A stretch of 64,000 nt of DNA from Bacteroides sp. Lineage in GTDB: Bacteria; Bacteroidota; Bacteroidia; Bacteroidales; P3. Below the pieces are notes generated by a model that ran no database searches, was not told the origin of the DNA, and saw only the letters and a program-made list of their open reading frames with translations. Shown here piece by piece: positions 18,804-28,567 of this stretch. How positions within the stretch are numbered: the stretch's first letter is position 1; each line of letters begins with the position of its first letter. The stretch is from assembly GCA_023662825.1 (NCBI GenBank), contig JAMPIH010000009.1:1-64000 (forward strand). The letters run 5' to 3'. The position numbers were made by a program, and so were the translations under genes.

Positions 18804-21800
18804 ATGAAAAAGCTTCTTTATGCAATGCTTTTATGCGTGTTGGCCCTCGCGGGGCTGAGCGCACAAAGCGTAGAGTATTACGGCTTCAAGCTGGAACAAG
18901 GGAACAGTTATACGTCGCTTGCCGATGCTTCGTCTATCGACAAGATGATGGATGCCCCTAAGGACAGGTTTCCGTTTACGGTGTTCAACGCTACGGAAAG
19001 CAAGGATTTTGGAACCGAACAGTCGGTTACGATGCCCGGTATTCCGCTCGGTTTCGATTTTACCTACGAAGGTCAGGTCTATGACAAGTTCCTGGTGTCG
19101 GGCATGGGATACATCTGTTTGGGATTGAAATCGGAAGAAAATAATGTAACCGTAAATCTTTCCGGCAATCCGACTCTCCAGAATATGTATAGGATGATGG
19201 CAAAAACCATAGGGGTCAGCACTAATGTTTTCGATACTTGCGATACACCTGTTAAATACAAAGGAGAGGGTACAGATGGTTCAAAAACGATGACGGTGGA
19301 ATTCTCTACGAAATATAATGGGTTTGATGCCGTTTTCCATTATCAGATCAAATTGTACGAAGAAGGCGGAAAAATCGAGATGTTGTTTGATGAATTGAAG
19401 ACGGAATGGAGTTGGGATCCTTTTGTTGTGGGAATTAGCGGTGCTCAAGGTGCCAATTATTACCTGCAATCCGATAACGGTACATTCAACGATGTTTTTC
19501 GGGCCACCAATAATGGCGGAAAAATGTATCAAGAATTGGCCTTTGAAAGAGGACTGATGTACACCTTTACTCCGCCCGCAGCTTGTGAAGTACCTGCGGC
19601 AACAGCAACTTTGCAGGTAAATGCATATTCCGCCAGCGCGGTTCTGAATTTGGGAGTAAATGGAGATGCCGATGCTTATATTATTGTGGCCTCGGAAATC
19701 CCCATTAGCGGAAATCCCGAAGACGGCAAGACTTATAAGGAAGGCGATGAATTGGCCGGCGGTACCGTATTGGCGGTGCGGGAAGGCTTGGGTCTGTCAG
19801 AGTACGAAATCGAACACAGCGACCGTTACGATAACGAACTGAAAAGCAATACCAAGTATTATTATGCGGTTTGGTTCTACAACTTTAAGTGTTCGGGCGC
19901 TATAAAGTACGGTTCTGCAACTGAGGCAGAGGCCACCACGCTTACGACTGCGCCCGCTTCGCTCGAAATTACAGCCGTATCCGATGTCGAGATCAAGGTA
20001 AAGGCCACGGCCAACGGTTTGAACGAAGAAGTGCTGATTGCCGTAACCAACAATCATGGAACGGATAGGGTGAATAACATCCTGATGAAGGGCGATTTCG
20101 GTATTCCTGCCGATAATGCCAAGGTGGGCGATACACTTTGGACGGAAGACGGTGAATTCGGCGGTAAGGTTATTTACGTGGGGACTGCAGGAACGGAAGC
20201 ACGGATGGAGGTGGTAGATAATAAAATCTACCATTTCGGTGCGTTTTCCAAAGGGAAAACCGATGGAAAGTATTCTACGGTTTTTGCGCAGGTAGATACC
20301 CTTACGCCGGCAAAAATTCCTTATACCGAAGACTTTACCGGCATGATTCCGTATCAGATACCCATTGGCTGGAATACGGCGACACCAGAAGAATGTATGG
20401 TTGCCAGGGGATACTACGTATTCTGTAAAATGGCAGCCAGTTCGGGTGCGGTAAGTTATACCGATTTGGTGTTGCCGAAGATGGATTATCCTCAAAAACC
20501 GGTAAGGCTTGTTCTAGATTACAATATGACCATTGAAGATGGATTTAGAGGGGCAAGCAATCCATCGATCAGGTCAAAATGGACGGAAAATGATTCACTT
20601 GTTTTTGAGGTAAGTGTTGATAACGGGCAAACTTATCGTTCGTGCTATGCTATCACTAAGATTAATGCCGATAATTTTTCATCGACTGATGAACGTCTGT
20701 TGCGTAACATTACGATTAAAGGATTTGAAAATAAACTGCAGGCGTTATTGCGTATTCGTTGGGTCAGTGAACAAAAGGTAGGTCAGACATTAAATCTTTA
20801 TTCGGTACGTATTATCGAAGTTCCCGATTGCGATTATCCGTTAAGCGTTACCGTCGATCCCGAATCCGTTATCGGCGGCAAGGCCTCGGTGCAGTGGGAA
20901 GCCGGAGAAAGCGGCGAGCAGGCATGGAATATCAGTATGGCCATGAAGTCGGGCGATGCGTTCGGGGATTGGGGCGAGGCGGTTCAGGTGGACGCGAATC
21001 CTTACGAATTGACCGAATTAGAGATGAACACCACCTACAAGGTACGTGTTCAGGCCGTTTGCGGTGTGGGGAATACCAGCGACTGGGTGGAATCGTCTGA
21101 ATTTACCAGCGGTTGGTCGGCTCCGTTTATCGAAGACTTCAACAACCTTCCGGTAGTGATGAGTGGATTTAGAGCTTCAATAAACTTTCCCAATTCATGG
21201 CAGGCAAGGTATCAAAAACACAATCCGAACGAAATCGGAGATACGCTGAAACCTGCGGAAATGGCAGAGTCCAGCCTGAATCAACAGGTCCGGTATTTTG
21301 GTTGGAAAACAATCCAATCGGCCATGCCGGGATCAGGCAATGCGGCTTTGGCATATCCGATGCGTTTGTTGCAAGGAACCGTGCTGTTGCAATTGCCTGT
21401 CCTGCAACTGGATGCGGAAGATGCCGCGGATTTCGTGTTCAGCGCCGCTTTTGGAACCTGTGCCGCCAATACCTTTACCAAGGCGACCCGCACCGATACC
21501 GGCTATTCGGTGAGGTTGCTCGTTTCTGAAGACGGAGGCGAAACCTTTGCCGTAAAAAACGCCTTGCAGGTTTGGGACTCCACTGCTTTGGTGGCCATGG
21601 GCGACTCGGCAGGCTTCAACATCAGCCTGGCCGCATACAAAGGCATGGATGTAGTGTTGGCATTGGCGGTAAGCGGTATCTATAACACCAAGGCCGAAGA
21701 CCAATACCTCTGGATCGACAATATGGGCGTTATCTACGATTGTGCCAAGGCTAAGAACCTGAAGGTTACGGATATCGAAAAGACTACGGCTACATTGACC

Positions 21801-23069
21801 TGGAAGGCCGACCCGATGGTGGAAGAATGGATCGTGAAGGTTTCCGACGGCAAGACCACGGATAGGTTCTCCGTACAAGGCAATACCACGGATTTGACCG
21901 ATCTGGATTCGGCCACCTTCTATACCGTGTATGTGGCTCACCTTTGCGGCGAAGACACTTCGGCCTGGGTTACCGCAAGCTTTACCACCGCCGGTGTGGA
22001 ATGTAATGCGATTGCCGGCCTTGCCGTAAGCGAGGTTACCCGTAATTCGGCCAAGCTTAGCTGGACGGGCGAAGCCCTGCGCTACAAAATCCGTCTGCGC
22101 AAGGTGGGTACACAGGATTGGGCCAACTATACCGCCCAGACCGAAGAATACGTATTTACGGCCCTGTTGACAGAAACCGAATACGAAGGCGGCGTGCAAT
22201 CCGTTTGCGGTGAAGCCGCTTCCGATACCAGCGCCTGGGTAAGTTTCCAGAACTTCACCACGGCAGCCCAGACCTGCTTCGCTCCCGAAGACCTGGCGGC
22301 AGCGCCATCCTATGCTTCGGCTGAACTTAGTTGGAAAGGCGATGCCGACAACTATCAGGTGGCCTACCGCAAGGAAGGAACCACCGCGGTATTGAGTGTG
22401 TTCAATGTGGAAGGAAAAACCTATACACTTACCGGCTTGACCGAAAAAACGCCGTATGAAGCCCGCGTGCGCAGTGCCTGCGGTGAGGGCGACACCAGCG
22501 CATGGTGCGAATGGATTGCTTTCACCACCACCGAAACCCCGGTTTGTCCGATACCCTCCGACTTGAAGGCGGAAGGCATTACCCTTAATTCCGCCAATCT
22601 GTCGTGGAACTGCGCGGATGCCGAAGCCTCCTTTATCCTGCGTTTCCGTCCCGTTTCCTCCACGTCTTGGGATAGCGTAAAGGCGATTTCCGCCAAAACC
22701 TACGAACTTAAAGACCTGACGGAAAACACAGCCTATACATGGTCGGTTATGGCTGCCTGCTCCGGTAACCGTTACAGCGGTTGGGCAACGGCCTCCAACT
22801 TCACCACCCTGGAAGAAACGGCGGTGGAAACAGCGGCCGAAGCCGCCTTGCAGGTAACGACCGGAAAGGGGCAGATCCATATCCTCAATCCCTCGGCCCT
22901 GCAGATTGGCCGCGTGCGTCTGCTGGGTACCGACGGTGCCTTGCTCGGCAACTGGCCGGTCAACAGCAACGAAAACGTGCTGCTTACCACGAACCATTCG
23001 ATGCGTGTAGTCGTCGTGGTGGTGGAAAGTGCACAACAGACACTTCGCTACAAAGTATTGTTACCGTAA
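18804..23069 (+). CDS. Large exported protein with fibronectin type III repeats
   Basis: A 1421-residue protein with signal peptide MKKLLYAMLLCVLALAGLSA. In order: an N-terminal beta domain (about 20-250), a degenerate FN3-like domain (~250-380), a jellyroll of the choice-of-anchor J type (~500-670), an FN3 (~672-770), a second choice-of-anchor J domain opening WSAPFIEDFNNLP (~775-975), then four FN3 repeats each opening with Cys (979, 1066, 1157, 1246) and containing a Leu-x-Trp core (for example SAKLSWTGEALRYKIRLR). The last ~80 residues look like a divergent T9SS sorting domain (IHILNPSALQIGRVRLLG). Probably a surface adhesin or binding protein; the ligand is unknown. Confidence 0.82.
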   Translation: MKKLLYAMLLCVLALAGLSAQSVEYYGFKLEQGNSYTSLADASSIDKMMDAPKDRFPFTVFNATESKDFGTEQSVTMPGIPLGFDFTYEGQVYDKFLVSGMGYICLGLKSEENNVTVNLSGNPTLQNMYRMMAKTIGVSTNVFDTCDTPVKYKGEGTDGSKTMTVEFSTKYNGFDAVFHYQIKLYEEGGKIEMLFDELKTEWSWDPFVVGISGAQGANYYLQSDNGTFNDVFRATNNGGKMYQELAFERGLMYTFTPPAACEVPAATATLQVNAYSASAVLNLGVNGDADAYIIVASEIPISGNPEDGKTYKEGDELAGGTVLAVREGLGLSEYEIEHSDRYDNELKSNTKYYYAVWFYNFKCSGAIKYGSATEAEATTLTTAPASLEITAVSDVEIKVKATANGLNEEVLIAVTNNHGTDRVNNILMKGDFGIPADNAKVGDTLWTEDGEFGGKVIYVGTAGTEARMEVVDNKIYHFGAFSKGKTDGKYSTVFAQVDTLTPAKIPYTEDFTGMIPYQIPIGWNTATPEECMVARGYYVFCKMAASSGAVSYTDLVLPKMDYPQKPVRLVLDYNMTIEDGFRGASNPSIRSKWTENDSLVFEVSVDNGQTYRSCYAITKINADNFSSTDERLLRNITIKGFENKLQALLRIRWVSEQKVGQTLNLYSVRIIEVPDCDYPLSVTVDPESVIGGKASVQWEAGESGEQAWNISMAMKSGDAFGDWGEAVQVDANPYELTELEMNTTYKVRVQAVCGVGNTSDWVESSEFTSGWSAPFIEDFNNLPVVMSGFRASINFPNSWQARYQKHNPNEIGDTLKPAEMAESSLNQQVRYFGWKTIQSAMPGSGNAALAYPMRLLQGTVLLQLPVLQLDAEDAADFVFSAAFGTCAANTFTKATRTDTGYSVRLLVSEDGGETFAVKNALQVWDSTALVAMGDSAGFNISLAAYKGMDVVLALAVSGIYNTKAEDQYLWIDNMGVIYDCAKAKNLKVTDIEKTTATLTWKADPMVEEWIVKVSDGKTTDRFSVQGNTTDLTDLDSATFYTVYVAHLCGEDTSAWVTASFTTAGVECNAIAGLAVSEVTRNSAKLSWTGEALRYKIRLRKVGTQDWANYTAQTEEYVFTALLTETEYEGGVQSVCGEAASDTSAWVSFQNFTTAAQTCFAPEDLAAAPSYASAELSWKGDADNYQVAYRKEGTTAVLSVFNVEGKTYTLTGLTEKTPYEARVRSACGEGDTSAWCEWIAFTTTETPVCPIPSDLKAEGITLNSANLSWNCADAEASFILRFRPVSSTSWDSVKAISAKTYELKDLTENTAYTWSVMAACSGNRYSGWATASNFTTLEETAVETAAEAALQVTTGKGQIHILNPSALQIGRVRLLGTDGALLGNWPVNSNENVLLTTNHSMRVVVVVVESAQQTLRYKVLLP

Positions 23070-23096
23070 GGTGGCAATATTTTGTCTTCATGATGT

Positions 23097-23126
23097 GGGG
23101 CCGGCGGGAGCCGGCCCCTTTTTTGT
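23097..23126 (+). terminator. Intrinsic terminator of the exported-protein operon
   Basis: GGGGCCGGC and GCCGGCCCC arms around GGGA, followed by TTTTTT, 28 bases after the stop of the 1421-residue protein. Confidence 0.93.
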
Positions 23127-23189
23127 ACCCGTTTCCCCTCCACCATCGCACGTGGCAATCTTTTTTTTACGGGTTAATCAAAAAATATG

Positions 23190-23197
23190 TACTTTCG
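23190..23197 (+). promoter_or_regulatory. metK promoter -7 box TACTTTCG
   Basis: TACTTTCG matches TAnnTTTG except for one base and lies 11 bases before the riboswitch, so the aptamer would be at the very 5' end of the transcript. Confidence 0.5.
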
Positions 23198-23207
23198 CAT
23201 CTTGAAA

Positions 23208-23256
23208 CCAGTGGAAAGATTTGGCTGCTTGCTACCACGTTAAAAAAAGCTAAAAT
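23208..23256 (+). promoter_or_regulatory. SAM-II-like riboswitch
   Basis: The order of elements matches the SAM-II (SAM_alpha) aptamer: P1 5' strand GTGG, loop with GATTTG and GCTTGC, P1 3' strand ACCAC followed by GTTAAA, an A-rich linker, then AAGCTAAAA. GCTT in the loop (in CTGCTTGC) can pair with AAGC in AAAAGCTAAA to form the pseudoknot. SAM-II is known to bind S-adenosylmethionine and repress methionine and SAM synthesis genes; the location before metK fits. Unlike the textbook SAM-II there are two extra bases between P1 and GATTTG, and the metK start is 88 bases further on. Confidence 0.78.
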
Positions 23257-23332
23257 GCAATCGTCTCTTGCTTTTGCACGCGTTCGGGCAACCATCTTAC
23301 ACACTACGTTTCGGTTTTTAGTTGCACTTTAA
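23255..23332 (+). CDS. 25-codon leader ORF at the 3' edge of the riboswitch
   Basis: The ATG at 23255 overlaps the last bases of the aptamer (GCTAAAATG). The frame encodes a basic, hydrophobic peptide that starts MQSSLAFARV and ends FRFLVAL, stopping at TAA 23330-23332, only 12 bases before the metK ATG. There is no independent evidence of translation. Its placement suggests that the riboswitch could gate its start codon, with metK read by coupling. Confidence 0.4.
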   Translation: MQSSLAFARVRATILHTTFRFLVAL

Positions 23333-23344
23333 AAAATTACTGAA

Positions 23345-24625
23345 ATGTCGTATCTGTTTACGTCAGAATCGGTTTCGGCCGGGCATCCCGACAAGGTGGC
23401 CGACATGATTTCCGATTCCCTGCTCGATGAATTCCTGCGTCAGGATCCCGCCTCCAAGGTGGCTTGCGAAACCTTAGTGACCACAGGGCTCGTGGTGTGC
23501 GCCGGCGAGGTGAAGACCTCCGGTTATGTGGATATCCAGCAAACCGCCCGCGACACCATCCGCGAGATAGGCTACACCAAGGGCGAATATCAGTTCGAAA
23601 GCAATTCCTGCGGGGTTATCTCCACGATCCACAGCCAGTCGCCCGACATAAACCAAGGGGTGGAACGCAAGAAAGACGAAGACCAGGGCGCCGGCGACCA
23701 GGGGCTCATGTTCGGCTACGCCTGCCGCGATACCGAAGAATTCATGCCGCTGCCCATCTATCTGGCACACGAAATCCTTAAGGAACTGGACACCATCCGC
23801 CGGGCGGGCAGGAAAATGACCTACCTGCGCCCCGACGCCAAGAGCCAGGTAACCGTACGCTATGCCGACGACGGCACGCCCGAGGCCATCGACACCCTGG
23901 TGGTTTCCTGCCAGCACGACGAATTCGACACCGAGAAAAAGATGCTGGAGAAGATTACCGGCGACGTGCGCGACATCCTGATTCCCGCCCTGCTGAAGCG
24001 TATGCCCAAGAACATCAAGGAGCTCTTCGCCAAGAAATACAAACTGTACGTGAACCCCACCGGAAAGTTCGTGATCGGCGGGCCGCACGGCGATACGGGG
24101 CTTACGGGCCGCAAGATTATCGTGGATACCTACGGGGGCAAGTCCTCGCACGGGGGCGGCGCCTTTTCGGGCAAAGACTCCTCCAAGGTGGACCGTTCGG
24201 CGGCCTATGCCATGCGCCATATCGCCAAGAACCTTGTGGCCGCGGGCGTTTGCGACCAGGCTATGGTGCAGGTGGCCTACGCGATTGGCGTGGCACAGCC
24301 GGTGGGCCTGTACGTAAACACCTTCGGCACGGCGCACGTAAGCATGAGCGACGGGCAGATTGCCGAAACCCTCCGCAAGAACATCGACTTGCGCCCCTAT
24401 GCCATCGTGCAACGCTTCGGCCTGCGCAATCCCATCTTCAAGCCCACGGCCAGCTACGGGCACTTCGGCCGCAAGCCGTACAAACAGGAGGTTGAGGTTT
24501 TCTACAAGGATGCCGACACCAAGGTAAGGAAATCGGGCAAGACCGAACGGTATTTCAAGACCGTGGAATTCTTCGCCTGGGAAAAGACCGACCTGGTGGC
24601 CTCGTTCAAGAAGCTCTTTAAGTAA
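23345..24625 (+). CDS. metK: S-adenosylmethionine synthetase
   Basis: Makes SAM from methionine and ATP in the cytoplasm. The 426-residue protein has all standard parts: [20 protein letters not shown] (nucleotide and metal site), the [12 protein letters not shown] hexapeptide region, the methionine loop [20 protein letters not shown], and [19 protein letters not shown] (P-loop-like). It is somewhat longer than the E. coli enzyme (384), as is common in Bacteroidota. The SAM-II-like element upstream gives direct feedback by the product. Dihydroorotase starts 7 bases after its stop, so both could share this control. Confidence 0.97.
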   Translation: MSYLFTSESVSAGHPDKVADMISDSLLDEFLRQDPASKVACETLVTTGLVVCAGEVKTSGYVDIQQTARDTIREIGYTKGEYQFESNSCGVISTIHSQSPDINQGVERKKDEDQGAGDQGLMFGYACRDTEEFMPLPIYLAHEILKELDTIRRAGRKMTYLRPDAKSQVTVRYADDGTPEAIDTLVVSCQHDEFDTEKKMLEKITGDVRDILIPALLKRMPKNIKELFAKKYKLYVNPTGKFVIGGPHGDTGLTGRKIIVDTYGGKSSHGGGAFSGKDSSKVDRSAAYAMRHIAKNLVAAGVCDQAMVQVAYAIGVAQPVGLYVNTFGTAHVSMSDGQIAETLRKNIDLRPYAIVQRFGLRNPIFKPTASYGHFGRKPYKQEVEVFYKDADTKVRKSGKTERYFKTVEFFAWEKTDLVASFKKLFK

Positions 24626-24632
24626 AAGACAC

Positions 24633-25973
24633 ATGGAGTATATCCTTAGAAACGCCTTTTGGGTAAACGAAGGCAAGTGCGAAAAGGGTGGGCTGCACCT
24701 CAAGGACGGCAAGATTGCGGCGGTTCTTGACGAACGGGAAGCCGGGCTTATGCCTGGGGCGGCGGACGCCAAGGTGTGTGATTTGCAGGGCGCGTATGTC
24801 TTTCCCGGCGTGATCGACGACCACGTGCATTTCCGCGAGCCCGGCCTTACGCACAAGGGGTGCATCGCCACCGAATCGGCGGCGGCCCTGCGGGGAGGCG
24901 TAACCTCCTTTATGGATATGCCCAACACCAAGCCCCAGACCCTTACGCAGGAACTCTTGCGGCAGAAATACGACATGGCGGCGCAGAGCAGCCTCGTCAA
25001 CTATTCGTTCTACATGGGCTGCAGCGAAGACAATCTGGCGGAAGTGCTGCTTACCGATCCTGAAACAGTCTGCGGCATCAAGCTGTTCTTGGGTTCCTCC
25101 ACCGGCAATATGCTGGTGCGCAATCCCCTTTATCTGCAACAGCTCTTCAAGGAAGCGCCCACCTTGATCGCCGTGCATTGCGAGGACGAAGAAATCATAA
25201 GCCGAAACACGGTTCTGTTTAAGGAAAGATACGGTATGTCCGCGCCCTTCTCGGTTCACCCGCAGATAAGGAGCGAGGCGGCCTGCCTGAAGTCCTCGGC
25301 CATGGCGGCCGAACTGGCGCATAAATACGGCAGGCACCTGCACCTGCTGCATATCTCCACCGCCAAGGAACTGAACTTGATAGACAGCCAGACGGTAACG
25401 GGCGAGGTGTGCGCCAACTACCTTTGGTTCAGCCAGGAAGACTACGAGACGAAGATGTGGCGCATCAAGTGCAATCCCGCCATCAAGACGGCGGCCGACC
25501 GTGAGGCCCTGCGCCAGGCCGTAAAGGAAGGCAGGGTCAACGTGGCCACCGACCACGCCCCACATACATTGGCAGAAAAGGAGAAACCCTATTTCGAATG
25601 TCCGTCGGGAACGCCCGGCGTGCAGCACAGCCTTCCCCTGATGCTGGAACTGGCTCATCAGGGCGTGTTCACGCTGCCCGAAGTGGCGGAGGCCATGTGT
25701 CATCGGCCGGCGCGGATTTTCGGAATCAAGGGCAGGGGATTCCTGCGTCCCGGCTATGCGGCGGATCTGGCGGTGGTGAATCCGGATGAGGTCTGGACGG
25801 TGGAGGCTTCGAACATAGCCTACGCCTGCGGCTGGAGCCCCTTGCAGGGACAGAGCCTGCACGGTAAGGTGCGTGCCACGTTCGTGAACGGCACGCCCGT
25901 TTATCAAGACGGCGAAATCATCGCGCCCGACCACCGGGGCGAACGACTGCTGTTCGAACGCGCGTCCAGCTGA
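24633..25973 (+). CDS. pyrC: Dihydroorotase
   Basis: Zinc amidohydrolase that closes carbamoyl aspartate to dihydroorotate in pyrimidine synthesis. The 446-residue protein has the metal motif DDHVHFREPG with His64 and His66, the PNTKP segment, the HCEDEE histidine region, and the C-terminal VATDHAPHTLAEK with the catalytic aspartate. It is of the longer, class I-like type, which differs from E. coli PyrC, and an allantoinase/hydantoinase relative is possible but less likely given PNTKP and DHAPH. Following metK by 7 bases is not an obvious pathway link. Confidence 0.9.
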   Translation: MEYILRNAFWVNEGKCEKGGLHLKDGKIAAVLDEREAGLMPGAADAKVCDLQGAYVFPGVIDDHVHFREPGLTHKGCIATESAAALRGGVTSFMDMPNTKPQTLTQELLRQKYDMAAQSSLVNYSFYMGCSEDNLAEVLLTDPETVCGIKLFLGSSTGNMLVRNPLYLQQLFKEAPTLIAVHCEDEEIISRNTVLFKERYGMSAPFSVHPQIRSEAACLKSSAMAAELAHKYGRHLHLLHISTAKELNLIDSQTVTGEVCANYLWFSQEDYETKMWRIKCNPAIKTAADREALRQAVKEGRVNVATDHAPHTLAEKEKPYFECPSGTPGVQHSLPLMLELAHQGVFTLPEVAEAMCHRPARIFGIKGRGFLRPGYAADLAVVNPDEVWTVEASNIAYACGWSPLQGQSLHGKVRATFVNGTPVYQDGEIIAPDHRGERLLFERASS

Positions 25974-25992
25974 GCGCGCGTCCGCCGGCATC

Positions 25993-28464
25993 TTATATCT
26001 TCTCCAATTTGGCGAACTTGGTGAGCAGGGTCTTCTCGCCCACGCCCGGGGAATCGAATTTCACCGTAACCTTTCCGTTGGCGCCTTCGCCTTCCATCGA
26101 GCGCACGGTTCCCGTGCCGAATTTGGCGTGCCTTACACGTTCTCCCGCCGTAAAGTCGGTGGCTCCGGTAGCGGTACCTCCTGCACTCGGTGCGGCAGGT
26201 CTTGCGGCATTTAAATCCGAAAGTTTCTTGAATTTGCCCGAGCTCAGGTCGGGTTTGGGCTTGAACACGATGGTGCGTTCGGGACGTTTCATGGGCGCCC
26301 AGGAATCGAAATCGTCGTCGAAGCCGGCGTTCTCGAACGGGTTGCTTTCCAACAGTTCGGGGTTCTCGATATGGCGGTTGTCCAGTTCCAGCAGGAAACG
26401 GCTCGGTTCGCAGAAGGCGGTCTCGCCCCAGCGCATGCGGCGGTTGGCGAACGAGAGCCAGAGGTCTTTTTCGGCACGGGTAACGGCCACGTAGAACAGC
26501 CGGCGTTCTTCCTCCACTTCCTCGCGGGTGTTGACGCTCTGGGCCGCCGGAAAGAGATTTTCCTCGCAGCCCACCACGAACACGTACGGAAATTCAAGGC
26601 CCTTGGCCGCGTGCACGGTCATCAGCGTAACCTTGTCGGCCTCGGGGTCGTCTTTCTTGTCGTCCTGGTCGGTAAGCAGCGCCACGTCCTGCAGGAAGCG
26701 GTCGAGGGTGACGATGCCTTCGATGGCCACCATCTCGCCCGTTTCCTCATCCACCATAAGCGGGTCTTCCTCGCAGAAGGCCTTCACGGCGTTGAGCAGT
26801 TCCTCCACGTTGCCGATGCGGTTCTCGCTTTCGGGTGTGTTCTCCTGTTTGTATTCATGGCTCAGGCCGCTGGCGTTCCAGATCAGGTTGGCCATCTCGA
26901 ACGCATCGGTCTGGGCAAAGCGCGCGTTCAGCCCCAGAATCATATCCATCAGCCCCGCCAGTTTGGCGCGGATTCCCGAATTGACGGACCCCGCCACCGA
27001 TTCGCGGAAGCTGTGCAGGGTCTCGGCAGAGGCGAGGGCTTCGGCGGGCGCCCCCATGTTGACGAGCAGCCGGCGCAGGCTGTCGGTGCATTCGGGCAGT
27101 TCGGGCTTGGTTTCCGAACGCAGGTAGAGCATGCCTTCCCAGATGCCGCCTCCGCAGAGCGCGCCCAACAGACGCAGGCGGGAAAGCGTGGTGTCGCCGA
27201 TGCCCCGTGCGGGATTGTTGATGCAGCGCAGCAGCGATTCCTCGTCCCTGGGGTTCGTTACCCAGCGGAAATAGGCGATGATGTCCTTTATTTCCTTGCG
27301 GCGGTAAAAACTCAGTCCCCCGTAGATGCGGTAGGGAATGTTGAGTTTGCGCAAGGCGTCTTCGATAAGCTTGCTTTGGCTGTTGGTGCGGTACAGCACC
27401 GCAAAGTCCCTGGGTCTGGCCTGCTGGTTCATCTGAACCTGGAAGATCCGGTGCGCCACGTTGTCGCCCTCTTCCTTGTCGCCCGCCGAACGGATAACGC
27501 TTACCTTGCCGCCTTCCTCGTTGTCGGTCCAGATTTCCTTGGGGATGCGGTCCTTGTTGTGTTCGATGATCGAGTTGGAGAGTTGCACGATATGTCCGGT
27601 GGAGCGGTAGTTCTGCTCTAACTTGAACTTCTTCATCTGCGGATAATCGTGTTCGAAATTCAGGATATTCTGGATGTTGGCGCCCCGGAAACTGTAGATG
27701 CTCTGCGAGTCGTCGCCCACCACGCAGATGTTCTGATGCCCGGCGGCCAGTTTCTTTACTATCAGGTACTGGGCGTAGTTGGTGTCCTGGTACTCATCCA
27801 CCATGATGTAGCGGAAGCGTTTCTGATACTTTTGAAGCGTTTCGGGAAAATCCCTGAAAAGCACGTTGGTGTTGAACAGCAGGTCGTCGAAGTCCATGAT
27901 GGAGGCCTGGCGCAGGCGTTGGTCGTATTCGAGGAAGATTCGGCCTGTATCGGGCATGCGCATGCGCTGGTCTTCTTCCAGGAAGGCATGGGTGTCGTTG
28001 TAGTACTGGGCGGAAATCAGGCTGTTCTTGGCCATCGAGATGCGGTACAGCACGCGCGATTCTTTGTACTGCTTGGGGTCGAGGTTGAAATCCTTCACGA
28101 TTTTCTTGATGAGCGACTTGCAGTCGTCCGTATCGTAGATGCCGAAGGTTTTCTGATAGCCGATCTGTTCGGCCTCGGCGCGCAGGATCTTGGCAAAGAT
28201 GGAGTGAAACGTGCCCATCCACAGCGAGCGGGCATCGGGTCCCACCAGCGCGGTGATGCGTTCTCTCATCTCGCGGGCGGCCTTGTTGGTGAAGGTAAGC
28301 GCCAGGATGCGGAACGGGTCGCAACCTTGTTCCATAAGGTGGGCGATACGGTAGGTGAGCGTGCGCGTTTTTCCCGAACCGGCGCCGGCAATAATCATCA
28401 CCGGGCCGTCGATATGTTCCGCCGCCGCCCGCTGTTCCGGGTTGAGGCTGTCTAACAAACTCAT
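25993..28464 (-). CDS. uvrD: UvrD/PcrA-type superfamily 1 DNA helicase
   Basis: ATP-driven 3'-5' helicase for repair and for removing proteins from DNA. The 823-residue protein shows motif I in IAGAGSGKTRTLTYRIAHLM (~24-42), motif Ia ALTFTNKAAREM, motif II VDEYQDTN, QSIYSFRGA, motif IV/V regions VTLMTVHAAKGLEFPYVFVV, and motif VI EERRLFYVAVTRAEKDL. The C-terminal ~45 residues (GERVRHAKFGTGTVRSMEG) match the conserved PcrA/UvrD tail that contacts RNA polymerase. It is convergent with pyrC and divergent from upp. Confidence 0.95.
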   Translation of the reverse strand: MSLLDSLNPEQRAAAEHIDGPVMIIAGAGSGKTRTLTYRIAHLMEQGCDPFRILALTFTNKAAREMRERITALVGPDARSLWMGTFHSIFAKILRAEAEQIGYQKTFGIYDTDDCKSLIKKIVKDFNLDPKQYKESRVLYRISMAKNSLISAQYYNDTHAFLEEDQRMRMPDTGRIFLEYDQRLRQASIMDFDDLLFNTNVLFRDFPETLQKYQKRFRYIMVDEYQDTNYAQYLIVKKLAAGHQNICVVGDDSQSIYSFRGANIQNILNFEHDYPQMKKFKLEQNYRSTGHIVQLSNSIIEHNKDRIPKEIWTDNEEGGKVSVIRSAGDKEEGDNVAHRIFQVQMNQQARPRDFAVLYRTNSQSKLIEDALRKLNIPYRIYGGLSFYRRKEIKDIIAYFRWVTNPRDEESLLRCINNPARGIGDTTLSRLRLLGALCGGGIWEGMLYLRSETKPELPECTDSLRRLLVNMGAPAEALASAETLHSFRESVAGSVNSGIRAKLAGLMDMILGLNARFAQTDAFEMANLIWNASGLSHEYKQENTPESENRIGNVEELLNAVKAFCEEDPLMVDEETGEMVAIEGIVTLDRFLQDVALLTDQDDKKDDPEADKVTLMTVHAAKGLEFPYVFVVGCEENLFPAAQSVNTREEVEEERRLFYVAVTRAEKDLWLSFANRRMRWGETAFCEPSRFLLELDNRHIENPELLESNPFENAGFDDDFDSWAPMKRPERTIVFKPKPDLSSGKFKKLSDLNAARPAAPSAGGTATGATDFTAGERVRHAKFGTGTVRSMEGEGANGKVTVKFDSPGVGEKTLLTKFAKLEKI

Positions 28465-28500
28465 TTCGTTTTATTTATGCGGTAAATGTTAAAAGAAGCA

Positions 28501-28508
28501 CAAAGGTA
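28501..28508 (-). promoter_or_regulatory. uvrD -7 box TACCTTTG
   Basis: Perfect TAnnTTTG on the minus strand, 36 bases before the uvrD ATG at 28464. Confidence 0.75.
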
Positions 28509-28539
28509 GTGGAAAAATGGAAATGTGCAGGTTTTTTCC

Positions 28540-28547
28540 TACATTTG
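28540..28547 (+). promoter_or_regulatory. upp -7 box TACATTTG
   Basis: Perfect TAnnTTTG, 20 bases before the upp ATG at 28568. It rules out the in-frame start at 28517, which lies upstream of the box. Confidence 0.78.
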
Positions 28548-28567
28548 CGATACTTGTGTTTACAGCT

